Positions 18,097 through 27,140 of a stretch of DNA of 64,000 bases are shown here, piece by piece. Position numbers and translations under genes: made by a program. The stretch lies in NCBI GenBank assembly GCA_016707425.1, contig JADJHU010000001.1, positions 62,001-126,000 of the forward strand, written 5' to 3'. Below the pieces are notes generated by a model. It saw only the letters and a list, made by a program, of their open reading frames with translations. It made no database searches and was not told where the DNA came from. Source of the stretch: Gammaproteobacteria bacterium (GTDB taxonomy: Bacteria; Pseudomonadota; Gammaproteobacteria; Steroidobacterales; Steroidobacteraceae). Positions within the stretch are counted from its first letter, which is position 1. Each line of letters begins with the position of its first letter.

Positions 18097-18227
18097 GTCG
18101 AGGTCATCGTCTCGTTGGACGAGGCGCCGCGCGCGGACTCAGGCTACTCATATGGGCGGCAGCAGCGCGCTTCTCCGGCCGCACTTCACAGGATGATCCC
18201 ACTCCCCTCGAGAATGAGACAGCCGCC

Positions 18228-19391
18228 TTGAAGACGAATCGCATCGAAAACCACACCGAGATCCGCGACGCCGTGCGGGACCTGTGCAAGGCGTTCCCCG
18301 ACGAGTACTTCCGCCGCATGGAGGCCGGCGGGGCCTATCCGGAGGAGTTCGTCCGGGCGCTGACACAGGCCGGCTGGCTCGCCGCCCTGATCCCCCAGCA
18401 GTACGGCGGTTCCGGCCTCGGGCTCACCGAGGCTTCGGTGATCATGGAGGAGATCAACCGGAGTGGCGGCAACTCCGCAGCCTGTCACGGGCAGATGTAC
18501 AACATGGGAACCCTCCTGCGCCATGGCTCGGAGGAGCAGAAGCGCCGTTACCTGCCAAAGATCGCGAGCGGCGAGCTGCGGCTGCAGGCGATGGCCGTCA
18601 CGGAGCCCACAACTGGTACGGACACCACCCGCATCCGGACAACAGCCGTCAGAAAGGGCGATCGCTACGTCATCGATGGCCAGAAGGTCTTCATCTCGCG
18701 TGTGCGGCACTCGGACCTCATGATCCTGCTGGCCCGCACGGCACCGCTCGCCGAGGGGCAGAAGAAGTCCGATGGCATGTCGATCTTTCTCGTGGACCTG
18801 CGCGAAGCGGTCGGCAAAGGGCTCACCGTGCAGCCCATACCGAACATGCTCAACCAGGACACCAACGAGCTCTTCCTCAACCAGCTCGAGATCCCCGCGG
18901 AGAACCTCATCGGCTCCGAAGGTCAGGGCTTCCGCTACATCCTCGACGGCCTGAATGCCGAGCGCACGCTCATCGCTGCCGAGTGCATCGGCGATGGCTT
19001 CTGGTTCGTCGATCGGGTGAGTACATATGCCAGGCAGCGTGTGGTCTTCGGACGCCCGATCGGCCAGAACCAGGGCGTGCAGTTTCCGATCGCAGAAGCC
19101 TACATCGAAGTCGAGGCGGCCAACCTCATGCGATTCGAGGCCTGCCGTCTCTTCGATGCCGGCCAGCCCTGCGGGGCGCAGGCGAACATGGCCAAGTACC
19201 TCGCCGCCAAGGCATCATGGGAGGCGGCGAACGCCTGCCTGCAGTTTCACGGCGGCTTCGGCTTCGCCCGCGACTACGATGTGGAACGGAAATTCCGCGA
19301 GACACGCCTCTACCAGGTGGCACCGATCTCGACGAACCTCATCCTCGCCTATGTCGCCGAGCATGTGCTCGGTCTGCCACGATCGTACTGA
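18228..19391 (+). CDS. Acyl-CoA dehydrogenase
   Basis: A 387-residue flavoprotein and the first gene of the plus-strand catabolic operon. Family blocks are ALIPQQYGGSGLG, AVTEPTTGTDTT and LQFHGGFGFARDYDVERKFRE. The usual C-terminal YEGT glutamate is replaced by LYQVAPISTNLI. A helix-G glutamate (E245, in NAERTLIAAE) is present and probably acts as the base. It opens a double bond in an acyl-CoA substrate. The start is a TTG at 18228; no in-frame ATG fits, and the conserved EIRDAVRDLC region begins ten residues later. The next gene starts 14 bp downstream. Confidence 0.88.
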   Translation: MKTNRIENHTEIRDAVRDLCKAFPDEYFRRMEAGGAYPEEFVRALTQAGWLAALIPQQYGGSGLGLTEASVIMEEINRSGGNSAACHGQMYNMGTLLRHGSEEQKRRYLPKIASGELRLQAMAVTEPTTGTDTTRIRTTAVRKGDRYVIDGQKVFISRVRHSDLMILLARTAPLAEGQKKSDGMSIFLVDLREAVGKGLTVQPIPNMLNQDTNELFLNQLEIPAENLIGSEGQGFRYILDGLNAERTLIAAECIGDGFWFVDRVSTYARQRVVFGRPIGQNQGVQFPIAEAYIEVEAANLMRFEACRLFDAGQPCGAQANMAKYLAAKASWEAANACLQFHGGFGFARDYDVERKFRETRLYQVAPISTNLILAYVAEHVLGLPRSY

Positions 19392-19405
19392 GCGGGAGCC
19401 GCCCG

Positions 19406-20557
19406 ATGATCCGCGACGCCGAGGCATTGAACGCGCTGCTTGCCACCGTTGCCAGGTTCGTGCGCGAACGGCTGGTCCCCGCGGAGCCGCTCGTCGATGA
19501 GACGGACGAGATCCCGGCCGGCATCGTCGCCGAGATGAAGGCAATGGGCCTCTTCGGCCTCACCATTCCGGAAGAATACGGCGGCCTCGGATTGACGATG
19601 GAGGAGGAGGTCCTGGTCATGTTCGAGATGGGCCAGACCTCGCCCGCGTTCCGCTCTCTCTTCGGTACCACGGTCGGTATCGGCTCGCAGGGCCTGCTGA
19701 TGGACGGCACCGAGGCGCAGAAGTCCCGCTACCTGCCGCGCCTCGCCACAGGCGAACTGATCGCCTCCTTCGCCCTCACGGAGCCCGAGGCAGGCTCCGA
19801 CGCCGCATCGCTGCGCACCTCGGCAACGCTGAGCGGTGCTCATTACGTCCTCAACGGCACGAAGCGCTTCATCACCAATGCACCGCATGCCGGCATCTTC
19901 ACCGTCATGGCGCGCACCGATCCGCAAGACCACGGCGCGGGCGGCGTTTCCGCGTTCATCGTGGAGGCAGGGACGCCAGGGCTGCGGCTCGGGAAGCGCG
20001 ATCGCAAGATGGGTCAACGCGGCGCCTGGACCTGCGACGTCATCTTCGATGACTGCCGCGTGCCTGCCACCAGCATCATTGGCGGAATACCCGGCCGCGG
20101 CTTCCGCACCGCGATGCAGGTCCTCGAGAAGGGTCGCATCCACATCGCGGCGATCTGCGTCGGAGTCGCCGAGCGACTGCTGCGCGATGCGCTGCGCTAC
20201 GCCACGGAGCGCCGGCAGTTCGGCCAGGCGATCGCCGGGTTCCAGCTCGTGCAGGCGATGCTCGCTGACAGCAAGGCCGAGCTCTACGCAGCGCGCTGCA
20301 TGACGCTCGATGCTGCCCAGCGTCGCGACCGTGGCGAGAACGTCAGCACCGAAGCGTCGTGCGCAAAGATGTTCGCGTCCGAGATGTGCGGGCGGGTTGC
20401 GGACCGCGCAGTGCAGATCTTCGGAGGCGCAGGCTACATGGCCGAATACGGCATCGAGCGCTTCTATCGTGACGTGAGGCTGTTCCGGATCTTCGAGGGC
20501 ACGACGCAGATCCAGCAGCTCGTCATCGCACGCAACATGGTCAAGGCCGTTTCATGA
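19406..20557 (+). CDS. Acyl-CoA dehydrogenase
   Basis: A 383-residue flavoprotein that differs from its upstream neighbour by having the classical active site. The C-terminal FEGTTQIQQL carries E364, equivalent to the medium-chain dehydrogenase base. Other landmarks are GLTIPEEYGGLGL, ALTEPEAGSDAAS and IFGGAGYMAEYGIERFYRD. The frame is open far upstream through the previous gene, but the ATG at 19406 with GGGAG ahead gives a normal family length. It lies between another dehydrogenase and an SDR, so it serves the same beta-oxidation route, perhaps on a different chain length or intermediate. Confidence 0.91.
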   Translation: MIRDAEALNALLATVARFVRERLVPAEPLVDETDEIPAGIVAEMKAMGLFGLTIPEEYGGLGLTMEEEVLVMFEMGQTSPAFRSLFGTTVGIGSQGLLMDGTEAQKSRYLPRLATGELIASFALTEPEAGSDAASLRTSATLSGAHYVLNGTKRFITNAPHAGIFTVMARTDPQDHGAGGVSAFIVEAGTPGLRLGKRDRKMGQRGAWTCDVIFDDCRVPATSIIGGIPGRGFRTAMQVLEKGRIHIAAICVGVAERLLRDALRYATERRQFGQAIAGFQLVQAMLADSKAELYAARCMTLDAAQRRDRGENVSTEASCAKMFASEMCGRVADRAVQIFGGAGYMAEYGIERFYRDVRLFRIFEGTTQIQQLVIARNMVKAVS

Positions 20558-20569
20558 GGAGCCCAGGCG

Positions 20570-21490
20570 GTGAATGATTCCAGAATGGTCGAAGGCAAGG
20601 TCGTCGTCGTCACCGGGGCCGGTGGCGGCATCGGTCGCGAGATCGCCCTGCTCATGGCCCGCTACGGGGCGAAGGTGGTGGTCAACGACATCGGCGCCTC
20701 GCTGTCGGGCGACGGCAGCGACCCGGGCCCTGCAGGACGCGTGGTGAGCGAAATCGTGACTTCCGGCGGTGCGGCGGTCGCAAACACGGACAGCGTCGCC
20801 GATCCTGCCTCTGCCGAGCGCATCATCAGCGCAGCACTCACCGCCTTCGGTCAGATTGACTGCATCGTGAACAATGCGGGCATCCTGCGTGACCGCATCT
20901 TCCACAAGATGAGCGTGGACGACTGGGATTCGGTGCTGAAGGTGCACCTCTACGGAAGCTTCTTCGTCAGCCGGGCGGCTGCGCTGCACTTCAAGGAGCA
21001 GGGATCCGGCTCGATGATCCACATGACCTCCACGTCCGCGCTCGTCGGCAACTTCGGGCAGGCCAATTACTCGGCGGCGAAGCTCGGCATTGCCGGGCTC
21101 TCGAAGTCGATCGCCCTCGACATGCAGAAGTTCAATGTGCGCTCGAACTGCATCGCCCCGTTCGCCTGGAGCCGCATGACCAGCAACATCCCTGCGGAAA
21201 CGCCTGCCGAACAGGCGCGCGTGGAGCGCCTGAAGCAGATGACCGCCGCGAAAATCGCGCCGCTTGCCGTCTACCTCGCCAGCGACCTGGCCGCGGCCGT
21301 CAACGGCCAGATCTTCACCGTGCGCAGTAACGAAATCTTCCTGATGAGCCAGCCGCGCCCGGTGCGCTCGGTGCACCGGGCCGAGGGATGGACGCCCGAG
21401 ACGGTGGCCCGACACGCAATGCCCGCCCTGCAGGCATCCTTCTTCGACCTCGAGCGTTCGGGCGATGTCTTCTGCTGGGATCCGGTCTGA
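20570..21490 (+). CDS. SDR 3-hydroxyacyl-CoA dehydrogenase, MFE-2/17beta-HSD4-like (Hsd4A type)
   Basis: A 306-residue short-chain dehydrogenase with NAD motif TGAGGGIG (15-22), VNND at 37-40 region and NNAG at 101. The catalytic residues are S154, Y167 and K171 (STSALVGNFGQANYSAAK). The GDGSDPGPAGRVVSEI insertion and the LRDRIFHKMSVDDWD stretch are typical of the dehydrogenase unit of peroxisomal multifunctional enzyme 2 and of bacterial Hsd4A. It should oxidise (R)-3-hydroxyacyl-CoA to 3-ketoacyl-CoA, matching the hydratase-2 encoded two genes downstream. GTG start at 20570 after AGGAG; an ATG five codons later is an alternative. Confidence 0.88.
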   Translation: MNDSRMVEGKVVVVTGAGGGIGREIALLMARYGAKVVVNDIGASLSGDGSDPGPAGRVVSEIVTSGGAAVANTDSVADPASAERIISAALTAFGQIDCIVNNAGILRDRIFHKMSVDDWDSVLKVHLYGSFFVSRAAALHFKEQGSGSMIHMTSTSALVGNFGQANYSAAKLGIAGLSKSIALDMQKFNVRSNCIAPFAWSRMTSNIPAETPAEQARVERLKQMTAAKIAPLAVYLASDLAAAVNGQIFTVRSNEIFLMSQPRPVRSVHRAEGWTPETVARHAMPALQASFFDLERSGDVFCWDPV

Positions 21491-21492
21491 CC

Positions 21493-22362
21493 GTGAAGTT
21501 CTGGCAGTCGCTCGCCTTCTGCGAGCTCGACCAGGCCGTCGAGCTCGCCCGGTTCGCCGAAGAGCTGGGATTCTACGGAGTCTCCTTCGGCGATCACCTG
21601 ATCACGACGAAGACCCAGGTGGACGAATACTTCTACACGAAGAGCGGCCAGGTGATGTGGCATCCGGAGACACACTGGCCGGATCCGTGGGTTCTCTCAG
21701 CAGTGCTGGCGCGCGAGACCAGCAGGCTCCGCTTCCTGACCACCGTGTACGTGCTGCCGATGCGCGAGACCCTCAACGCCGCCAAGGCGATCTCGACCGC
21801 CGCCTATCTCTCCGACGACCGGATCGTCATGGGCGTCGGGATCGGCTGGCAAAAGGCGGAGTTCGAGCTCACCGGGCAGGATTTCCACACCCGTGGGCGC
21901 CGCGTCGACGAGCAGCTGGTCGTCATACGCAAGCTGATGAGCGGCGAGATGGTCGAATACCACGGCCAGTTCCACGACTTCCCGCCGCTGCGGATGTCCC
22001 CTGGCACGCGGCAGCCGGTGCCGATCTTCATCGGCGGCACCAGCGACGCTGCCCTGCGCCGGGCGGCGCGCTACGAGGGCTGGCTGGGGCTGCGGCACAC
22101 CGAAGAGGAGCTGCGCGGGATTCTGGCGAAGCTGCGGCAAGCGCGTGACGAGGCCGGCACCCTCGGCCGACCCTTCGAAGTCTGGGCGACCATCGACAAC
22201 CTGCAGCCGGGTGCCTTCGAGCGGATCGAGGTCATGGGAGTCACGATGACGAATGGCACGCACTTCATGATCGACGGCAAGGTGCAGCCGTCGGACATCG
22301 GATTCAAGAAGCGCCGGATGGAAGAGTTCGCACGACGTCACATCCATGCGAGCCTTGCGTGA
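21493..22362 (+). CDS. LLM-class (luciferase-like) flavin-dependent oxidoreductase
   Basis: A 289-residue TIM-barrel protein of the bacterial luciferase family, whose members use FMN or F420. Features are an N-terminal FWQSLAFCELDQ strand, the GFYGVSFGDHL block, TTVYVLPMRETLNAAKAI, and MGVGIGWQKAEFELTGQDFHTRGRR, a strong family signature. It starts with GTG at 21493, two bases after the SDR stop, and overlaps the next gene by one base, so it is tightly within the operon. Whether it is a monooxygenase or an F420-linked dehydrogenase cannot be decided from sequence alone. Confidence 0.87.
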   Translation: MKFWQSLAFCELDQAVELARFAEELGFYGVSFGDHLITTKTQVDEYFYTKSGQVMWHPETHWPDPWVLSAVLARETSRLRFLTTVYVLPMRETLNAAKAISTAAYLSDDRIVMGVGIGWQKAEFELTGQDFHTRGRRVDEQLVVIRKLMSGEMVEYHGQFHDFPPLRMSPGTRQPVPIFIGGTSDAALRRAARYEGWLGLRHTEEELRGILAKLRQARDEAGTLGRPFEVWATIDNLQPGAFERIEVMGVTMTNGTHFMIDGKVQPSDIGFKKRRMEEFARRHIHASLA

Positions 22363-23246
22363 TGCTCGACTATCAGCGGCTGAAAGCCTGGCCCTTCGGC
22401 GAGATCGAGCAGAGCTACGCTGAGAAGGACACCATCCTGTATGCGCTGGGTCTTGCCTTTGGCATGGACCCGCTCGACAGGCGGCAGTTGGCCTTCGTCT
22501 ACGAGAAGGATCTGCAGGTCCTGCCGACGATGGCGGCCGTGCTCGGGTTTCCCGGCTTCTGGGCGAGGCATCCCGAGTCCACCATCGACTGGGTGCAGCT
22601 CCTGCTCGGAGAGTACAGCCTGCACCTGCACCGGCCCCTGCCGCCGCAAGGCACCGTGATCGCCCGCAACCAGGTGACCCGCGTGGTCGACAAGGGCGCA
22701 GGCAAAGGCGCGCTGGTGGTCACCACGCGGCATCTCCTCGAGAAGAGTACCGGAGAACCGCTCGCCACGGTCGAGCAGCTGGCCTTCTGCCGTGGCGATG
22801 GTGGTTACAGCCTGCCGAGCCCGGCGCATCCCGCGGGCCAGCCGAGCGACGCGCCACCGCCCGCGCCCGCTCCTCTGCCGGAAACGGCGCCCGACACAGC
22901 CTGTGAGCTGGCGACACGTCCTGAGACCGCACTGATCTACCGCCTTTCCGGCGACTCGAATCCCCTGCACGCCGATCCCGAGGTTGCGGCAGCAGCCGGC
23001 TTTCCACGCCCCATCCTGCACGGACTGGCCACCTACGGCATCGCCTGCCATGCCATCCTCAAGACCTGTTGCGACTATCGCCCGGAGCGACTCCGATCCT
23101 TCAGCGCACGCTTCTCCGCGCCGGTGTTTCCTGGCGAAACGATCCGCACAGAGATCTGGTCCCGGGATGATCACGTCCTGTTCCGCGCGCGCGTCGTCGA
23201 GCGTGACGTCGTGGTACTGAGCAGTGGCCGTGCGGAGCTCGCCTGA
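22362..23246 (+). CDS. MaoC-type (R)-specific 2-enoyl-CoA hydratase (hydratase 2, Hsd4B/MFE-2-like)
   Basis: A 294-residue double hot-dog hydratase. The second domain has the hydratase-2 motif YRLSGDSNPLHADPEVAAAAGF, with D198 and H203 five residues apart, and PILHGLATYG after it. The N-terminal half (YEKDLQVLPTMAAVLGF) matches the substrate-binding hot dog of peroxisomal MFE-2 and bacterial Hsd4B. It hydrates trans-2-enoyl-CoA to (R)-3-hydroxyacyl-CoA for the SDR encoded upstream. A Pro/Ala-rich linker lies near 155-180. The ATG at 22362 shares its A with the preceding TGA. Confidence 0.9.
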   Translation: MLDYQRLKAWPFGEIEQSYAEKDTILYALGLAFGMDPLDRRQLAFVYEKDLQVLPTMAAVLGFPGFWARHPESTIDWVQLLLGEYSLHLHRPLPPQGTVIARNQVTRVVDKGAGKGALVVTTRHLLEKSTGEPLATVEQLAFCRGDGGYSLPSPAHPAGQPSDAPPPAPAPLPETAPDTACELATRPETALIYRLSGDSNPLHADPEVAAAAGFPRPILHGLATYGIACHAILKTCCDYRPERLRSFSARFSAPVFPGETIRTEIWSRDDHVLFRARVVERDVVVLSSGRAELA

Positions 23247-23253
23247 GGCTCGG

Positions 23254-24692
23254 ATGCGCGTACGACAGCCCGCCCTGTGGTCCCTCCTGCACCCGCGTGC
23301 CGTCGCCGTCGTCGGAGCCTCCGACAATCCCGACAAGGTCGGCGGGCGCCCGCTGCGGCACCTGCTCGCCCATGGTTTCAAGGGAGCGCTCTATCCGGTC
23401 ACGCAGCGCGGCATGCCGGTGCAGGGTCTTCCCTCGTATACGAGTCTCAGCGCGCTGCCGGAAGTGCCTGATGTCGCGATTCTCTGTGTCCCGGCCGACC
23501 GGGCGGCGTGGAGATCGAAGCCTGTGCCCGGCTCGGCATTCCGCATGCGCTGCTGTTCTCCTCGGGCTTCGCCGAGGTGAACCCCACGGGTCGCGCGATG
23601 CAGGAGGCGCTGGCCGCCACCTGCCGGGCCGCAGGCACCCGCCTGGTCGGTCCGAACACGCTCGGGGTCGCAAACTTCCAGAATGGCGCCGTGCTCTCCT
23701 TTGCCTCAGTCTACCTCGACTGCCCGCATCAGGATGGCCCGGTGGCAATCGTGTCGCAGAGCGGCGGCTTCGGCGTGGCCGCCTACGCGCTGCTGCGTAC
23801 CAACGGCATCGGCGTGCGCTACGTCTGCACCACCGGCAACCAGGCCGATCTCGACGTGACCGATTTCATCACGGAACTCACGAGGGACGACTCGCTCCGG
23901 GTGATGCTGGTCTACCTGGAAGAAGTCAAGGACATCACCGCGATGCATGCCGCATTGCGGCGGGCGCAGGAGCAGAGCATCGCCGTGATCGCCGTAGTCG
24001 GTGGCGTCTCGCCTGCAGGAGCCCGATCGGCCGTGCTTCATACGGGCTCGACAGGCTTCAACGGGCTGAGTGGCCGGCAGCTCATGGCCGTCCTCCGTGA
24101 GCACCGGTGCCGCATCGTGACGGGGCTCGCTGAGCTCTGCGAGAGCGTGCCTCTCTACCTCGGGCCTCACGGCACCGGTGCGGCAGGCGACGGCGGCATC
24201 GTGCTGGTGAGCAACTCCGGCGCGTCGTGCGTCATCGCAGCCGATGCCGCCACTGAGCTCGACCTGCCGCTTGCGACGCTGTCGCCAGAGACCTGCGCTG
24301 CCCTCGATGCGGTCCTCCCTGATTTCTCGCTGAATCGCAACCCCATCGATCTCACCGCAATGCTGCTTGCCGACCCCGGACTCCTCGGTCGTGCGTTGAC
24401 GCTCGCGCTCGCCGACCCCGCGGTATCCGCAGCGGCGCTGGGTCTGGTCGCCATCGGCGGACCGAGCTACGACCTGCCGCGCTTCGTGCGCGAGACGGCA
24501 GAGGCCGTGGGGGCCACGCAGAAGCCCTGCGTCGTGCACGCCCCCGATCCCCGCGTGCGCCAGGCCTTTGCCCAGGCGGGCCTGCCCGTCTGCATCTCGG
24601 AACGGGCGGCGCTCGAGGTGCTGCGCGACTGGCGGGCCCACGTTGCCGCCATGGCCGCGCACCCGCATCCTGCAGCCGATCCCCATGGGTAA
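23254..24692 (+). pseudogene. NDP-forming acyl-CoA synthetase alpha-type protein, frameshifted
   Basis: It resembles the alpha part of NDP-forming acyl-CoA synthetases: a CoA-binding Rossmann domain (HPRAVAVVGASDNPDKVGGRPL) followed by succinyl-CoA-ligase-like domains (ALLFSSGFAEVNPTG, IVSQSGGFGVAAYALLRTNGIG, TGNQADLDVTDF). The frame breaks at about 23503-23508 inside PADRA/GVEIEACARLG; a single missing base explains it. No ATP-grasp domain follows: after about 480 residues the next gene begins, with an 8-bp overlap. A full NDP-forming synthetase needs that domain, so this protein either pairs with a distant beta subunit or has another role. The ATG at 23254 is 7 bp after the hydratase stop. 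Confidence 0.75.
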
Positions 24693-25941
24693 GGACACGG
24701 CGGCAGCGATGGATCTTGCCGCCTGGGTGCGCCCCGGCGACCTGGTGCTGTGGGGTCAGGCAGCGGCCGCCCCGCTGGCTCTGGTCGAGACGCTCGTCGC
24801 GCAGCGTCATCGCGTCGGCGGACGGTTCCGGGTCTTTCTCGGCATCCCGCCCGCGAACGGTGGCATTGCCGCGGAACACACGGATTGCATCGATCTGATC
24901 AGCTACTGTGGCTCCGGCACGAATCGCCTGCTGGCCGCTGCCGGCAGGCTCGACATCCTGCCCTGCCACTACTCGCAGTTCCCCGATGTTTTCTCGAGCG
25001 GGCCCCTCGCAGCCGATGTGCTGCTGCTGCAGGTGTCACCCACGGACGAGCACGGCCGCTACAGCCTTGGCATGGCACATGAATATCTCGTACCGCTGCT
25101 CGACACCGCTCGCGTGGTCATCGCCGAAGTGAACCGCCAGGCACCCTGGACCTGCGGCGAGCGCATCCTGACGGATGATGATTTCGATGCCATCGTGCAT
25201 ACCGACCGGCCGCTGCCCGAGATCGCGCACCCTGTGCCCGGGCAGGTGGAGCGTGCCATTGCCGCGCACGTGAGCGCTCTCATCGAGGACGGGGCCACAC
25301 TGCAGGCCGGGCTCGGTGCGATTCCGGAAGCGGTCCTCGAGGAACTCGCCGACCGCCGCGATCTTGGCGTGCACTCGGGCGCGATCGGCGATGGCGTGAT
25401 CAATCTGATGGCCTCCGGCGTCGTCACCAATGCCCGCAAGACGCGGGACCCAGGCGTCACGGTGGCGGGCCTCGCGCTCGGCGGCAGGACGACCCGGGAG
25501 TTCATTCATCGTAACTCCGCAGTGCAATTCCGCTCCACGCGCTACACGCATGACGCTGGTGTACTTGCGAGCATCGATCGCTTCGTCGCCATCAATTCGG
25601 CGATCGAGGTGGATCTCACCGGGCAGGTGAACGCCGAGCAGGCGGCGGGCCGCTACGTGGGCGCCGTCGGAGGTGCGATCGACTTCCTGCGTGGCGCGGC
25701 ACGCTCCCGCGGCGGCCTGCCGATCGTCGCCCTGCCCTCGACCGCGGGCGCACAGAGCCGCATCGTGGCCTGCCTGAGCGGTCCGGTGAGCACATCGCGC
25801 GCCGACGCCGGCCTGATCGTCACCGAGCACGGTGTCGCGGACCTGCGCGGTCAGCCGGTTTCTGAGCGCATCCGGCGCATGATTGCGATCGCCGATCCCC
25901 GCTTCCGGGAGTCGCTCGAGCGTAGAGAGGTGAGCATATGA
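24685..25941 (+). CDS. Acetyl-CoA hydrolase/4-hydroxybutyrate CoA-transferase family protein with altered active-site motif
   Basis: A 418-residue class I CoA-transferase fold in one chain. It has SPTDEHGRYSLGM, VVIAEVNRQ, QAGLGAIPEAVLEEL, VAGLALGGRTTREFIHRN and IVTEHGVADLRGQ. The catalytic glutamate of the 4-hydroxybutyrate CoA-transferase branch is expected in an HSEM-like motif after the GIGxIPxA block. Here that motif reads HSGAIGDGV, with G232 at the glutamate place. The protein may therefore not form the usual glutamyl-CoA intermediate. Loss of that glutamate has precedent in IpdAB, a CoA-transferase-fold ring hydrolase of steroid catabolism, so a hydrolase or lyase role is possible. 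ATG at 24685 overlaps the upstream stop; 24709 is an alternative. Confidence 0.82.
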   Translation: MGKDTAAAMDLAAWVRPGDLVLWGQAAAAPLALVETLVAQRHRVGGRFRVFLGIPPANGGIAAEHTDCIDLISYCGSGTNRLLAAAGRLDILPCHYSQFPDVFSSGPLAADVLLLQVSPTDEHGRYSLGMAHEYLVPLLDTARVVIAEVNRQAPWTCGERILTDDDFDAIVHTDRPLPEIAHPVPGQVERAIAAHVSALIEDGATLQAGLGAIPEAVLEELADRRDLGVHSGAIGDGVINLMASGVVTNARKTRDPGVTVAGLALGGRTTREFIHRNSAVQFRSTRYTHDAGVLASIDRFVAINSAIEVDLTGQVNAEQAAGRYVGAVGGAIDFLRGAARSRGGLPIVALPSTAGAQSRIVACLSGPVSTSRADAGLIVTEHGVADLRGQPVSERIRRMIAIADPRFRESLERREVSI

Positions 25942-27140
25942 GACGAGCAGCCATCGTGAGCCCGGTACGTACGGCCGTCGGCGCCTTCGGGGGGAGTCTT
26001 CGGCCCGTGCCGGTCGAAGAGCTGGCGGCCACGGTCATCCGCGCCGTGCTCGCGCGCAGCGGACTCGACCCGGCACGCATCGACGATGTGGTAGTCGCGC
26101 AGTCCTACGTGAACGGCGAGACGCCCTGTGTCGGCCGCTGGGCTGCATTGCAGGCGGGGCTGCCCGTCGAGGTGCCCGGCATGCAGCTCGATCGCCGCTG
26201 CGGCGGCGGGCTGCAGGCCATCGCCACCGCCGCGATGATGGTCCAGAGCGGCGCGGCCGACGTGGTGCTGGCCGGTGGCGTCGAGAGCATGAGCAACATC
26301 GAGTACTACACGACCGACATGCGCTGGGGCGCGCGCTCCGGTTCGGTAAAGCTGCATGACCGCCTCGAACGCGGGCGCGAGCGCTCCCAGCCGGTCGGGC
26401 GCTTCGGTGTCATCTCGGGGATGATCGAAACGGCCGAAAACCTCGCGCGCCGGCACCACATCACCCGCGAAGAAGCCGATGCCTACGCCGTTCGCAGCCA
26501 TCGGCGCGCGCGCGACGCGTGGAACGCCGGTCGCTTCGATGCCGAGGTGGTGCCGGTGCAGGTACCCCAGAAAAAGGGCGCTGCACTCACCTTCGCACGG
26601 GACGAGGGGATACGCCCCGATGCGAACCTCGAGTCCCTGGCGGCGCTGCGCCCCCTGGCGAAGGACGGCACGGTCACCGCAGGCAACTCGAGCCAGCAGA
26701 ACGATGCGGCCGCGGCCTGCCTGGTCGTGGCCGAAGACCGGCTCGCAGAGCTGCGCCTGACGCCCATGGCCTTCCTGGTCGACTGGGCCGCTGCCGGCTG
26801 CGAGCCCGCGACCATGGGCTACGGGCCCGTGCCCGCAGTCGCGAAGCTCTTCCGCAGGACCGGCCTCTCCTTCGATCACATGGACCTGGTCGAGCTCAAC
26901 GAAGCCTTTGCGTGTCAGGTGCTCGCCGTGCTCAAGGGCTGGGGCTGGACCGACCTCGACCGTCTCAACGTGAACGGCTCCGGAATTTCCCTCGGCCATC
27001 CGATCGGAGCGACGGGCGTGCGCATCCTGGTCACTCTGCTGCATGAGCTCGAGCGACGTGCCGGACAGTACGCACTCGAGACAATGTGCATCGGCGGCGG
27101 ACAGGGGCTCGCGGCGATTTTCGAGCGTGACCGGTCATGA
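25938..27140 (+). CDS. Thiolase (acetyl-CoA C-acyltransferase, FadA5-like)
   Basis: A 400-residue thiolase with the complete catalytic set: nucleophile C88 in LDRRCGGGLQA, H354 in SLGHPIGATG and C384 in CIGGGQG. NEAFACQ near residue 320 is also present. It should cleave a 3-ketoacyl-CoA with CoA, releasing acetyl- or propionyl-CoA. Hydratase 2, Hsd4A-like SDR and dehydrogenase genes upstream complete a beta-oxidation round with this enzyme. It is coupled on both sides by ATGA overlaps with its neighbours. FadA5 resemblance is by context and overall pattern, not proven specificity. Confidence 0.92.
   Translation: MRRAAIVSPVRTAVGAFGGSLRPVPVEELAATVIRAVLARSGLDPARIDDVVVAQSYVNGETPCVGRWAALQAGLPVEVPGMQLDRRCGGGLQAIATAAMMVQSGAADVVLAGGVESMSNIEYYTTDMRWGARSGSVKLHDRLERGRERSQPVGRFGVISGMIETAENLARRHHITREEADAYAVRSHRRARDAWNAGRFDAEVVPVQVPQKKGAALTFARDEGIRPDANLESLAALRPLAKDGTVTAGNSSQQNDAAAACLVVAEDRLAELRLTPMAFLVDWAAAGCEPATMGYGPVPAVAKLFRRTGLSFDHMDLVELNEAFACQVLAVLKGWGWTDLDRLNVNGSGISLGHPIGATGVRILVTLLHELERRAGQYALETMCIGGGQGLAAIFERDRS

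Noticed and set aside
18020..18227. KstR-type operator
   Set aside because: No TnnAACnnGTTnnA match was found in the divergent gap.
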